Part shown: positions 55,689 through 64,000 of the stretch, in pieces | Layout of the letters: every line of letters begins with the position of its first letter | Numbering within the stretch: the stretch's first letter is position 1 | Assembly: GCA_947450765.1 (NCBI GenBank) | Contig: CANFXC010000003.1 | Location: 32,719-96,718 of the forward strand | Direction of reading: 5' to 3' | Length of the DNA stretch: 64,000 nt | From: Comamonadaceae bacterium | GTDB lineage: Bacteria > Pseudomonadota > Gammaproteobacteria > Burkholderiales > Burkholderiaceae_C | Position numbers and translations under genes: made by a program | The notes under the pieces: model-generated | What the model saw: the letters and a program-made list of their open reading frames with translations, nothing else | The model's database searches: none | What the model was told of the DNA's origin: nothing

Positions 55689-56765
55689 TCACCAGATGCT
55701 GTAAGGCGTCTGCATCCAGGCCGCGACAACGACCAGCCAGACCAGCGTGACGGGGATGAAAATCTTCCAGCCCAAACGCATGATCTGGTCATAGCGAAAG
55801 CGCGGAAAGGTGGCGCGCACCCACAGGAACATGGTCACCACGACAAAGGATTTCAGGCCCAGCCAGATCCAACCAGGAATCCAGTTGAACAGGGCCGAGT
55901 CAATCGGCGACAACCAGCCACCCAGGAACAAAATGACGCACAGCACCGACACCAGAATCATGTTGGCGTATTCAGCCAAGAAGAACATGGCGAATGCCAT
56001 GCCTGAGTACTCGACCATGTGACCGGCTACGATTTCTGACTCACCCTCAACGACGTCGAACGGATGACGATTGGTTTCTGCCAGACCGGAAATGAAATAC
56101 ACCACAAATATTGGCAACAGCGGCAACCAGTTCCACGACAGGAAATTCAAGCCACGGCTGGCAGCCATGCCGTGCGCTTGACTCATGACAATGTCGGTCA
56201 TGTTCAGGCTGGCCGAGACCATGAGTACCACCACCAGACAAAAGCCCATGGCAATTTCGTAGCTGACCATTTGCGCAGAAGCGCGCATCGCACCCAGGAA
56301 AGCGTATTTGGAATTAGACGCCCACCCGGCAATGATGACCCCATAAACCTCAAGCGATGTGATCGCCATCAGAAACAGCAGGCCGGCATTGATGTTGGCC
56401 AGGGCTACCTCGGGACCAAACGGAATGACGGCCCAGGCAGCGAGCGCAGGCATGATGGTCATGATCGGACCGAGCACAAACAAGCCCTTGCTCGCAGCCG
56501 TCGGCATGATGATTTCTTTTGTCAGCAATTTGAGCGCATCTGCAATCGGCTGCAGCAGGCCAAATGGTCCGACTCGATTGGGGCCAAGACGAATCTGTGT
56601 GAAGCCAATCGCTTTACGCTCCCACAGTGTCAGGTAAGCCACGCAACCCAGCAGCGGCAGCAACACGGCGATGATCTTGATCAGCGCCCACAGTACCGGC
56701 CAAATGGTGGCTGGCCACGCGCCACCGAAGAGGCCTTGACCTGTAAGAAAAATACTGTCGATCAT
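55689..56765 (-). CDS. nuoH: NADH-quinone oxidoreductase subunit H
   Basis: Membrane subunit forming the quinone-binding cavity at the arm junction, 358 residues. Conserved: [94 protein letters not shown]. Overlaps nuoG by four bases (ATGA). Confidence 0.97.
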   Translation of the reverse strand: MIDSIFLTGQGLFGGAWPATIWPVLWALIKIIAVLLPLLGCVAYLTLWERKAIGFTQIRLGPNRVGPFGLLQPIADALKLLTKEIIMPTAASKGLFVLGPIMTIMPALAAWAVIPFGPEVALANINAGLLFLMAITSLEVYGVIIAGWASNSKYAFLGAMRASAQMVSYEIAMGFCLVVVLMVSASLNMTDIVMSQAHGMAASRGLNFLSWNWLPLLPIFVVYFISGLAETNRHPFDVVEGESEIVAGHMVEYSGMAFAMFFLAEYANMILVSVLCVILFLGGWLSPIDSALFNWIPGWIWLGLKSFVVVTMFLWVRATFPRFRYDQIMRLGWKIFIPVTLVWLVVVAAWMQTPYSIW

Positions 56766-58930
56766 GCGTGAACCTTTTGCTCTGGGCTTGCAGCCACATG
56801 CCGGGCATCGGCTGTCAATTGCAGCGCGGAAGCCCGTCGAACCAAGCCGTCGAGTTGGTAAATAGCGGCCACCGCAGGCCGGCCAACCGGGGCTGATGAT
56901 GCCATCGCCAATGCGTGCGTGGTGTTGCCGAGCTTGTCGGCCGGCACGTGCGTGAGGCCTTCGGTCGCGGGACCAAAGACCTGTGCCAGTACGTCTGCCG
57001 AAGAGTCGAAATCAAAGCCAGGCAAACCGAGCATATTGCCCAGCACCCGCAAGACTTTCCAGGCGGGACGGGTTTCGCCCAAGGGCTTGACGACCGCATG
57101 AAAACTCTGAATGCGGCCTTCGGCGTTGACGAAAGTGCCCGGTGTTTCGGTGAAGGGGGCAATCGGCAACAGCACATCGCAAAAAGCCATATTGGCTTTG
57201 AACGGACTCAGCGTCACGACCATCTGCGCGTGACCCAGACCGGCAGCCGCTTGCGTGCCAGCAGCCGAGTCGAACTCAGGCTCGTTGTTGAGCAAGATGA
57301 CCGCTTTGAGTTGGCCGCCCAGCATTTGCCCAGCATTCAGACCCGCTGCGACTGGCTGTGCACCAGCCAACTGCGCGCCCACCGTGTTGGCGGCTTCTGT
57401 GAGGTAACCCAGGGAGGCGCCGGTTTGCGTTGCAATCCAGTTGCTCAGTGCCAGCAGGTGGCTGGCTTGGGCGTGGTGTGCGGCAGCGTTGCCAAGCAAG
57501 ATAGCTTTGCGTTCGCCGCCGAGCAGCGAAGTGGCCATGGCCTTGGCTGCAGCGCTGACCGCAGGTGCCTGCAAGCCAACCGGCAAAGCAGCACCGGTTT
57601 CTGCGGCAATGGCCGCAGCCAGTTCAGCCAGTTGCTTGAACCAATCAGCCGGCTCGGCCATCAGGCGGCCTGTCAAAGGCAAGGCCCAAGCGTCTGCAGC
57701 GGACAACTCATGTGAAGAGACGATGGCGTTGACGGCGCAACCCTTGCGGGCGGCTTGGCGAATGCGTTGGGCAAACAGCGGGTGGTCTTTGCGCAGGTTG
57801 GAGCCGACGACCAAGACACGTTGCAAGTCGCTGAGCGAGGCAATCGACGTGCCCAGCCAGCGAACAGAGTCACTCGGGGTGAAGTCGGCGTTGCGCAGGC
57901 GGTAGTCAATGTTTTCGCTGCCCAGACCGCGCATCAAAGCGCCAGCCAAGTACAGCTCTTCGACCGTGCTGTGTGGGCTGGCCAGCGTGCCGATGCTGGC
58001 TGCGCCGTGGTCGGCCTTGATGAGTTTGAGGCCGTTGGCGACGTACTCCAGCGCGGTTTGCCAATCAACGGTGGCCCACTTGCCACCCTGCTTGATCATC
58101 GGGCTGGTCAGCCGTTCGTTGGTGTTCAGAGCTTCGTACGAAAAGCGGTCGCGGTCGGCGATCCAGCATTCGTTGATGTCTTCGTTTTCAAGCGGCAAGA
58201 CCCGCATGACCTTGTTGTTTTTGACCTGAACAATCAGGTTGCTGCCGGTCGAATCGTGTGGGCTGACCGACTTGCGGCGTGACAGCTCCCACGTGCGGGC
58301 GCTGTAACGGAATGGCTTGCTGGTCAGCGCGCCGACCGGGCAGATGTCGATCATGTTGCCCGACAATTCGGAGTCCACCGACATGCCGACAAAGGTCTCG
58401 ATCTCTGCATGCTCACCGCGGTGCGACATACCGAGTTCCATCACGCCAGCGACTTCCTGGCCGAAACGAACGCAGCGCGTGCAATGAATGCAACGGCTCA
58501 TTTCCTGCATCGACACCAGCGGTCCGACGTCCTTGTGGAAGACCACACGCTTTTCTTCTTCGTAGCGCGAACCGCTGCCGCCGTAACCGACGGCCAAGTC
58601 TTGCAACTGGCACTCGCCACCTTGATCGCAGATCGGGCAGTCCAGCGGATGGTTGATCAGCAAAAACTCCATCACGCCCTTTTGGGCTTTGATGGCTTTT
58701 TCGTTTTTGGTGAACACGACCATGCCTTGCGTCACCGGTGTGGCGCAGGCGGGCATCGGCTTCGGTGCCTTTTCGACATCGACCAAGCACATGCGGCAGT
58801 TGGCCGCAATGCTGAGCTTCTTGTGATAGCAGAAATGTGGAATGTAGGTGCCGGCTTTTTCAGCCGCATGCATCACTGTGCTGCCCGCTGGCACTTCCAC
58901 TTTCTGGCCGTCAAGTTGGATTTCAACCAT
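56762..58930 (-). CDS. nuoG: NADH-quinone oxidoreductase subunit G
   Basis: Large iron-sulphur subunit of the peripheral arm, 722 residues. The N-terminal 2Fe-2S domain has [20 protein letters not shown]; then [20 protein letters not shown] (N5 His/Cys and N4 region) and [13 protein letters not shown]. The molybdopterin-oxidoreductase-like domain follows ([20 protein letters not shown]). The extra CxxCxxxC site that binds cluster N7 in E. coli NuoG is not present, as in mitochondria and Paracoccus. 39 bases after nuoF. Confidence 0.96.
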   Translation of the reverse strand: MVEIQLDGQKVEVPAGSTVMHAAEKAGTYIPHFCYHKKLSIAANCRMCLVDVEKAPKPMPACATPVTQGMVVFTKNEKAIKAQKGVMEFLLINHPLDCPICDQGGECQLQDLAVGYGGSGSRYEEEKRVVFHKDVGPLVSMQEMSRCIHCTRCVRFGQEVAGVMELGMSHRGEHAEIETFVGMSVDSELSGNMIDICPVGALTSKPFRYSARTWELSRRKSVSPHDSTGSNLIVQVKNNKVMRVLPLENEDINECWIADRDRFSYEALNTNERLTSPMIKQGGKWATVDWQTALEYVANGLKLIKADHGAASIGTLASPHSTVEELYLAGALMRGLGSENIDYRLRNADFTPSDSVRWLGTSIASLSDLQRVLVVGSNLRKDHPLFAQRIRQAARKGCAVNAIVSSHELSAADAWALPLTGRLMAEPADWFKQLAELAAAIAAETGAALPVGLQAPAVSAAAKAMATSLLGGERKAILLGNAAAHHAQASHLLALSNWIATQTGASLGYLTEAANTVGAQLAGAQPVAAGLNAGQMLGGQLKAVILLNNEPEFDSAAGTQAAAGLGHAQMVVTLSPFKANMAFCDVLLPIAPFTETPGTFVNAEGRIQSFHAVVKPLGETRPAWKVLRVLGNMLGLPGFDFDSSADVLAQVFGPATEGLTHVPADKLGNTTHALAMASSAPVGRPAVAAIYQLDGLVRRASALQLTADARHVAASPEQKVHA

Positions 58931-58969
58931 TGATTTGCTTTCGCTCTTGATCTTGATTTACGGGTGGCT

Positions 58970-60343
58970 TTAGGCGTGTGGCACTGGCTGTGCGTCAACC
59001 GGGACCAAGCAGGTCTTGTGGGTGATGTGGTGCTCAAACTCAGCACGGAAATGCTTGATCATGGCGCGCACCGGCATCGCCGCAGCGTCGCCCAACGCAC
59101 AGATGGTGCGGCCCTGAATATTGTCGGAAACCGAGTTCAGCATGTCGAGATCGCTCTCGCGGCCTTGGCCGTGTTCAATGCGGTCAACCATGCGCCAGAG
59201 CCAGCCCGTGCCTTCGCGGCAAGGTGTGCACTGGCCGCAGCTCTCGTGCATGTAAAAGTAAGACAAACGCAGCAGACTTTTGACCATGCAACGGGTTTCG
59301 TCCATCACGATGACAGCGCCTGAACCCAACATCGAACCGGCCTTGGCGATGGAGTCGTAGTCCATGTTGGTGGCCATCATGATGTCAGCTGGCAGCACCG
59401 GCATTGAAGAACCGCCAGGAATCACCGCTTTGAGCTTGCGACCACCGCGCATACCGCCAGCGAGTTCTAACAAGGTGGCGAAAGGTGTGCCCATTGGAAT
59501 TTCGTAATTGCCCGGGCGCTCAACGTCACCGCTGATGGTGAATATCTTGGTGCCACCGTTGTTAGGCTTGCCGCACTCAAGGTAAGCCTGTCCGCCGTTG
59601 CGGATGATCCACGGCACCGCCGCGAAGGTTTCGGTGTTGTTGATGGTGGTCGGCTTACCGTACAAACCAAAGCTTGCCGGGAATGGCGGCTTGAAGCGCG
59701 GCTGCCCTTTTTTGCCTTCAAGCGACTCAAGCAAGGCGGTTTCTTCACCGCAGATATAAGCGCCAAAGCCGTGTGCCGCATGCAGCTGAAAGCTGTAAGT
59801 GCTGCCCAGAATGTTGTTGCCCAACAGGCCTGCTGCACGGGCTTCTTCCAGCGCTACTTCAAAGCGCTGGTAGGTGGCGAAAATTTCACCGTGGATGTAG
59901 TTGTAGCCGACCGAGATGCCCATGGCATAGGCTGCAATCGCCATGCCTTCGATCACGATATGCGGGTTGTACTGCATGATGTCGCGGTCTTTGGCGGTGC
60001 CGGGTTCGCCTTCGTCAGAGTTGCAAACAAGGTACTTTTGACCCGGAAACTGGCGCGGCATGAAGCTCCACTTCAGACCCGTCGGGAAACCAGCGCCGCC
60101 ACGGCCGCGCAAGCTGCTGGCCTTGACTTCAGCAATGACCTGATCAGGCGTCATGCCTTCGCCGCCATCTTGACCCAGAATTTTGCGCAGAGCTTGGTAG
60201 CCGCCGCGGGCTTCGTAGTCTTTCAGGCGCCAATTGTTGCCGTCCAGGCCCGCCATGATTTGCGGGTTGATGTGACGGCCATGAAACGACGTCTGCACGC
60301 CGGTAGCGGCAAACTGGGAGAGAACACTGGAAGCGGTGGTCAT
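58970..60343 (-). CDS. nuoF: NADH-quinone oxidoreductase subunit F
   Basis: NADH-oxidising subunit with FMN and 4Fe-4S cluster N3, 457 residues. FMN/NADH loops [15 protein letters not shown] and [20 protein letters not shown]; cluster ligands in [12 protein letters not shown] and the distant Cys in [10 protein letters not shown] 60343 stands two bases after the nuoE stop; longer in-frame sequence would run back into nuoE. Confidence 0.97.
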   Translation of the reverse strand: MTTASSVLSQFAATGVQTSFHGRHINPQIMAGLDGNNWRLKDYEARGGYQALRKILGQDGGEGMTPDQVIAEVKASSLRGRGGAGFPTGLKWSFMPRQFPGQKYLVCNSDEGEPGTAKDRDIMQYNPHIVIEGMAIAAYAMGISVGYNYIHGEIFATYQRFEVALEEARAAGLLGNNILGSTYSFQLHAAHGFGAYICGEETALLESLEGKKGQPRFKPPFPASFGLYGKPTTINNTETFAAVPWIIRNGGQAYLECGKPNNGGTKIFTISGDVERPGNYEIPMGTPFATLLELAGGMRGGRKLKAVIPGGSSMPVLPADIMMATNMDYDSIAKAGSMLGSGAVIVMDETRCMVKSLLRLSYFYMHESCGQCTPCREGTGWLWRMVDRIEHGQGRESDLDMLNSVSDNIQGRTICALGDAAAMPVRAMIKHFRAEFEHHITHKTCLVPVDAQPVPHA

Positions 60344-60345
60344 GG

Positions 60346-60840
60346 TTACTTGGCCTCTGCGGATGTCAAGCCGTCGATCAATTGATCGAGCTTGTCGTTG
60401 CTCATGAAGCTGCACATGTTCAGGTCGTTGACCAGCAACACCGGTGCGTCACCGCAAGCCCCCAAACACTCGGACTGTTGCAGCGTGAACAGGCCATCCG
60501 CCGTGGTGCCGCCCATGGTGACACCGAGCTTTTTCTCTAAGTAAGCCAAAGCCTTGTCGCCAGACCGAAGTTGGCACGGCAAATTGGTGCAGACATTCAG
60601 CTTGTACTTGCCCACCGGCTGCTGGTTGTACATGTTGTAGAAGGTCGTGACTTCGTGCACCGCAATCGGCGCCATGCCAAGGTAGTCGGCCACAGCTTTT
60701 TCACTTTCGGCACTGACAAAGCCCTGCTCTTGCTGGACGATGGTCAGACAGGCCATGACGGCCGACTGACGCTGGTCTGCGGGGTACTTGGCAACTTCGC
60801 GGTCAAAAAGCGCTTGAGTTGTTTGGGAAAGATTAGCCAA
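60346..60840 (-). CDS. nuoE: NADH-quinone oxidoreductase subunit E
   Basis: Thioredoxin-like subunit with 2Fe-2S cluster N1a, 164 residues. Ligands are CTNLPC (C-x4-C) and CLGAC (C-x3-C). The family body begins [20 protein letters not shown]. There is no suitable ATG; TTG at 60840 has GGAG seven bases upstream and gives the expected length, so it is chosen over a second TTG at 60867 that has no good ribosome-binding site. The gap to nuoD holds three hairpins. Confidence 0.93.
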   Translation of the reverse strand: MANLSQTTQALFDREVAKYPADQRQSAVMACLTIVQQEQGFVSAESEKAVADYLGMAPIAVHEVTTFYNMYNQQPVGKYKLNVCTNLPCQLRSGDKALAYLEKKLGVTMGGTTADGLFTLQQSECLGACGDAPVLLVNDLNMCSFMSNDKLDQLIDGLTSAEAK

Positions 60841-60881
60841 TTCGTATCTCCATCGCGCAATTTTCAAGGGTCATCGCAGAA

Positions 60882-60940
60882 CCGGCTTTGCCGGGCTGCA
60901 GGTGACGCCCCCTTGAGGGGGAGGCGCCGCAGGCGCTTTT
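60882..60940. repeat. triple-hairpin intergenic element between nuoD and nuoE
   Basis: Three perfect hairpins in a row: CCGGC-TTT-GCCGG (60882-60894), CCCCC-TTGA-GGGGG (60908-60921) and GCGCC-GCA-GGCGC (60924-60936), the last followed by TTTT on the plus strand. From memory, CCCCCTTGAGGGGGAGGCGC-type sequences are common between Comamonadaceae genes. On the nuo transcript they form a structured intercistronic region that could affect processing or nuoE translation. Confidence 0.75.
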
Positions 60941-60954
60941 AGGGGGAGTCGTAC

Positions 60955-62208
60955 TCATCGGTCAATCTCACCGAACACGATATCCATCGTGCCAATGACG
61001 GCGACGGCATCGGCAATCATGTGGCCGCGTGACATCTCGTCCATGGCCGCCAGATGTGAAAAGCCAGGCGGACGAATTTTCAGGCGATACGGTTTATTGG
61101 CACCATCGCTGACGATGTAAATGCCGAACTCGCCTTTCGGGTGCTCAACAGCTGCGTAGGCTTCGCCTTCGGGCACATGAAAACCTTCGGTGAAGAGTTT
61201 GAAGTGATGGATCAACTCTTCCATGTTGGTCTTCATAGATTCACGGTCAGGCGCAGCCACTTTGTGGTTGCTGGTGATGACCGGGCCGGGGTTCAAACGC
61301 AGCCAAGCAATGCACTGTTTGATGATGCGGTTTGATTGGCGCATTTCCTCCACACGGACCAGATATCGGTCGTAGCAGTCACCGGTTTTGCCGACCGGCA
61401 CATCAAAGTCCATTTGACTGTAGACGTCGTAAGGCTGCGTCTTGCGCAGGTCCCAGGCGAAGCCGGAGCCACGCAGCATCGGGCCGGTGAAACCGAGATT
61501 CAGTGCACGCTCTGGCGAGACCACACCGATGCCAACAGTGCGCTGTTTCCAGATGCGGTTGTCGGTCAGCAGGGTTTCGTATTCATCCACATAACCCGGA
61601 AACTTGTTGGTGAAGTCTTCAATGAAGTCAAGCAGGGAACCCTGGCGATTTTCATTCAGCTTTTCAATCGCCTTAGCATTCTTGACCTTGCTAATCTTGT
61701 ACTGCGGCATGCTGTCGGGCAGGTCGCGGTAGACCCCACCCGGACGGAAATACGCTGCATGCATGCGCGCGCCGGAAACGGCCTCGTACATGTCAAACAG
61801 GGTTTCGCGTTCGCGAAAGCAATAAATCAGAATGTTCATCGCGCCACAGTCGAAACCGTGCGCGCCCAACCACAACAAGTGGTTCAGCAAACGCGTGATC
61901 TCGGCATACATCACGCGGATGTATTGCGCACGAACCGGCACGTCCACGCCCATCATTTTTTCGATCGCCAAGCAGTAGGCTTGCTCATTCGACATCATGG
62001 AGACGTAGTCGAGCCGGTCCATGTAAGGCAAGGACTGGATGTAGGTCTTGCTTTCAGCCAGTTTTTCTGTGGCGCGGTGCAACAGGCCAATGTGCGGATC
62101 TGCGCGCTGAATGACTTCGCCATCGAGCTCCAGCACCAGACGTAAAACACCGTGCGCCGCCGGATGCTGAGGCCCGAAATTCAGCGTGTAATTTTTGATT
62201 TCAGCCAT
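60955..62208 (-). CDS. nuoD: NADH-quinone oxidoreductase subunit D
   Basis: 49-kDa-type subunit of the quinone site, 417 residues, derived from NiFe-hydrogenase large subunits. Typical: [64 protein letters not shown], and the C-terminal [19 protein letters not shown]. Not fused to nuoC, unlike enterobacteria. 16 bases after nuoC. Confidence 0.97.
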   Translation of the reverse strand: MAEIKNYTLNFGPQHPAAHGVLRLVLELDGEVIQRADPHIGLLHRATEKLAESKTYIQSLPYMDRLDYVSMMSNEQAYCLAIEKMMGVDVPVRAQYIRVMYAEITRLLNHLLWLGAHGFDCGAMNILIYCFRERETLFDMYEAVSGARMHAAYFRPGGVYRDLPDSMPQYKISKVKNAKAIEKLNENRQGSLLDFIEDFTNKFPGYVDEYETLLTDNRIWKQRTVGIGVVSPERALNLGFTGPMLRGSGFAWDLRKTQPYDVYSQMDFDVPVGKTGDCYDRYLVRVEEMRQSNRIIKQCIAWLRLNPGPVITSNHKVAAPDRESMKTNMEELIHHFKLFTEGFHVPEGEAYAAVEHPKGEFGIYIVSDGANKPYRLKIRPPGFSHLAAMDEMSRGHMIADAVAVIGTMDIVFGEIDR

Positions 62209-62224
62209 GTCTTAACCTTGACCC

Positions 62225-62857
62225 TTAACCCTTGACCGCCGTAGGACTGCTCAGTCCGGCGTAGTTGTCTTCACGGATCACGCGCGGCGTGATCTCACGC
62301 AGTTCGATCGTCACCGGCTGATAAATGACGCGCTTTTGCTCTGGGTCGTAACGCATCTCGACATGACCCGTGGTCGGAAAATCTTTGCGGAAAGGATGAC
62401 CGATAAAGCCATAGTCAGTCAGGATACGGCGTAAGTCGTTGTGACCCTCAAAAACGATACCAAACAAGTCAAAAGCTTCGCGCTCAAACCAGTTCACTGA
62501 ATTCCAAATGTCATTAACAGATGCCACAACCGGAAAGTCATCATCTTCACAGAAGACTTTCAGTCTCACGCGCTGATTCAGACTGACTGACAACAAGTGC
62601 GACGACACACAGTAGCGAAGACCGTCGTACGAGCCGTTACCGTAATCGGAATAATCAATTCCGCAGAGGTCAAGCAGCTGCTCAAACTGACAACCCGGGG
62701 CATCGCGCAAGATCTGCGCTGCAGCCAGGTAATCGGCAGCCTTGACAACGACTGTGAGTTCACCCAAAGCGACTGCGGCGCTTTTGAGCTTGCCGCCCAA
62801 TGCAACCGAGACAATGTCTTTGAGCTGTTCGGCTGTGGCTGGATGCAATGGTCCCAT
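62225..62857 (-). CDS. nuoC: NADH-quinone oxidoreductase subunit C
   Basis: 30-kDa-type subunit, 210 residues. Conserved: [47 protein letters not shown]. The ATG shares one base with the nuoB stop (TGATG), so translation is coupled; a TTG one codon upstream is less likely. Confidence 0.96.
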   Translation of the reverse strand: MGPLHPATAEQLKDIVSVALGGKLKSAAVALGELTVVVKAADYLAAAQILRDAPGCQFEQLLDLCGIDYSDYGNGSYDGLRYCVSSHLLSVSLNQRVRLKVFCEDDDFPVVASVNDIWNSVNWFEREAFDLFGIVFEGHNDLRRILTDYGFIGHPFRKDFPTTGHVEMRYDPEQKRVIYQPVTIELREITPRVIREDNYAGLSSPTAVKG

Positions 62858-63336
62858 CAAGCCCTCGCAATGGTGTTGGTGCGGCGAATTTTTTGCTGCA
62901 GTTGAATAATGCCGTACATCAGCGCTTCAGCGGTTGGCGGGCAACCCGGCACATAGACATCGACCGGGACGATGCGGTCGCAGCCGCGCACGACTGAATA
63001 GCTGTAATGGTAGTAACCGCCACCATTGGCACAAGAACCCATTGACAACACCCAACGCGGCTCAGCCATCTGGTCATAGACCTTGCGCAGAGCTGGACCC
63101 ATCTTATTGCACAACGTGCCGGCAACGATCATCAAATCGGATTGACGTGGACTAGGGCGAAACAACATGCCGAAACGATCTATGTCGTAGCGCGCAGCGC
63201 CGGCATGCATCATCTCTACCGCACAGCAAGCCAGACCAAAGGTCATCGGCCATAGCGATCCGGTTTTAGCCCAATTCACCACCGAGTCGTAACTCGTGGT
63301 CATGAAGCCTTCGTTAAAAACACCTTCAAGTGACAT
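62857..63336 (-). CDS. nuoB: NADH-quinone oxidoreductase subunit B
   Basis: Subunit carrying cluster N2, the last electron carrier before quinone; 159 residues. The tandem cysteines lie in [15 protein letters not shown] and the others in [17 protein letters not shown] and [11 protein letters not shown]. Starts [11 protein letters not shown], close to the usual N-terminus. 70 bases after nuoA. Confidence 0.97.
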   Translation of the reverse strand: MSLEGVFNEGFMTTSYDSVVNWAKTGSLWPMTFGLACCAVEMMHAGAARYDIDRFGMLFRPSPRQSDLMIVAGTLCNKMGPALRKVYDQMAEPRWVLSMGSCANGGGYYHYSYSVVRGCDRIVPVDVYVPGCPPTAEALMYGIIQLQQKIRRTNTIARA

Positions 63337-63406
63337 ACCAGTACCTTTGTGGCTGAAGCTATCGGCCGCTATTTTTCAGATTTTGAATCGTGGGCTGACG
63401 GAATAC

Positions 63407-63766
63407 TCACTCCCAGTCGAGAGCGCCTTTTTTCCACTCATAGATAAAACCGACAACCAAAATGCCAAGAAAAATCATCATGGCCCAGAAACCGACAATG
63501 CCGATATCCTTGATCGCAACAGCCCAAGGAAACAGAAAAGCGATTTCCAGATCGAAAAGAATGAAGAGAATGGCAACCAGGTAGTAACGCACATCAAACT
63601 TCATGCGGGCATCTTCAAAAGCTTCGAAGCCACACTCGTAAGGAGAATTTTTTTCACTGTCGGGGCGATGCGGGCCCAACAGCCGACCCAAGACTTGAGG
63701 GACGACACCCACTGCGACCCCCACCAAAATAAACAACAGGACGGGGAGGTATTGTTCAAGATTCAT
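63407..63766 (-). CDS. nuoA: NADH-quinone oxidoreductase subunit A
   Basis: Three-helix membrane subunit, 119 residues. Conserved: [60 protein letters not shown], and the end [13 protein letters not shown] 63766 matches the family start; ATG 63823, preceded by GAGAA, would add 19 residues. First gene of the operon, downstream of tRNA-Leu. A TTGACA at 63845-63840 (minus strand) could be a -35 box, but no good -10 is at the proper distance. Confidence 0.96.
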   Translation of the reverse strand: MNLEQYLPVLLFILVGVAVGVVPQVLGRLLGPHRPDSEKNSPYECGFEAFEDARMKFDVRYYLVAILFILFDLEIAFLFPWAVAIKDIGIVGFWAMMIFLGILVVGFIYEWKKGALDWE

Positions 63767-63855
63767 CTTGGTGGCGCCGCTTGGGTTGCTGACAGTCGGT
63801 TCACTATTTGGCGCGGCCAACATAATGAATTCTCGGCACTGTCAATGCCTTTATT

Positions 63856-63940
63856 TGGTGCGGTCGGCGAGACTCGAACTCGCACAGCTTTCGCCACTAC
63901 CCCCTCAAGATAGCGTGTCTACCAATTTCACCACGACCGC
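63856..63940 (-). tRNA. tRNA-Leu (anticodon GAG)
   Basis: Folds as a class II tRNA: acceptor GCGGTCG/CGACCGC, D arm with GGTGAAATTGGTAGACAC, anticodon stem CTATC/GGTAG with loop TTGAGGG (anticodon GAG, reading CUU/CUC), a long variable arm, T arm GAGTTCGAGTCTC, and an encoded CCA end. It lies 90 bases upstream of nuoA on the same strand, the usual position in betaproteobacteria (behind secG, which would be outside the window). Confidence 0.96.
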
Positions 63941-63948
63941 GGTTTTTT

Positions 63949-63994
63949 CTGTCTGGACGCATGAGGAAAACCGAAGTTTTGGCCTTCCAGACAG
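63949..63994. repeat. nested dyad upstream of tRNA-Leu
   Basis: Outer perfect nine-base arms CTGTCTGGA (63949-63957) and TCCAGACAG (63986-63994) enclose an inner perfect hairpin AAAAC-CGAA-GTTTT (63967-63980). No T-run follows on either strand, so it is not a standard terminator; it may be a processing or regulatory structure between secG and the tRNA. Confidence 0.55.
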
Positions 63995-64000
63995 TCTCAG

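Noticed and set aside
63949..63994. Dyad before tRNA-Leu as an intrinsic terminator
   Set aside because: No T-run follows the stem on either strand; the six T's lie on the wrong side.

Overview
The window reads as chromosomal DNA of a betaproteobacterium of the order Burkholderiales, most like the family Comamonadaceae (Rhodoferax/Polaromonas type). The grounds are the protein flavour (Bug/TctC solute-binding protein, DUF2818-NUDIX-DUF1178 genes behind nuoN, DUF455 protein, Bcr/CflA transporter), the gene orders pyrG-kdsA-eno-ftsB and tRNA-Leu-nuoA-to-nuoN with separate nuoC and nuoD, and GC-rich coding DNA. Genus is inference; there is no rRNA here.

Layout. 1-7.7 kb: housekeeping genes (uL16 hydroxylase, FKBP isomerase, coaBC-dut, divergent pyrG-kdsA-eno-ftsB, an uncharacterised P-loop protein). 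7.7-17.6 kb: hslO, gamma carbonic anhydrase, DUF455 ferritin-like protein, cyclopropane-fatty-acid-synthase-type methyltransferase, xerD, a Bug-type binding protein, an AEC permease, queG, and tsaE-amiC. 17.6-28.9 kb: an accessory cell-surface island with AT-rich control regions: a repeat-rich lipoprotein plus TpsB/ShlB transporter, a NarL-type two-component system, and a chaperone-usher locus whose subunits are DUF4402 proteins. 28.9-35.6 kb: dedA, mutL, DUF3429, lipoprotein hydrolase, Bcr/CflA exporter and a miaA interrupted in frame by palindromic repeats. 35.5-40.6 kb: an AttEFGH-like ABC exporter with a CrtC-type lipocalin protein. 40.6-47.4 kb: MarR-controlled EmrAB-type tripartite efflux and a divergent MsbA-like ABC exporter. 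47.4-64 kb, all on the minus strand: tRNA-Leu(GAG), the complete complex I operon nuoA-N, then DUF2818, NUDIX and DUF1178.

The most interesting material is the 17.6-28.9 kb island. The control region of the DUF4402 subunit gene (about 265 bp plus the start of its signal peptide) is duplicated, with decay, about 5.8 kb upstream, where it now precedes the lipoprotein/TpsB pair. This suggests that both surface systems were placed under one control circuit, with the two-component system between them as the obvious candidate regulator. A second theme is a dispersed palindromic element (core CGTCACTGCGAGCGAAGCGC and its inverse) found four times: once supplying a gene's stop codon, and once inserted in multicopy form inside miaA while keeping the frame open, adding about 47 residues.

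All functional calls come from reading the translated sequence and from family knowledge; no database search was run.
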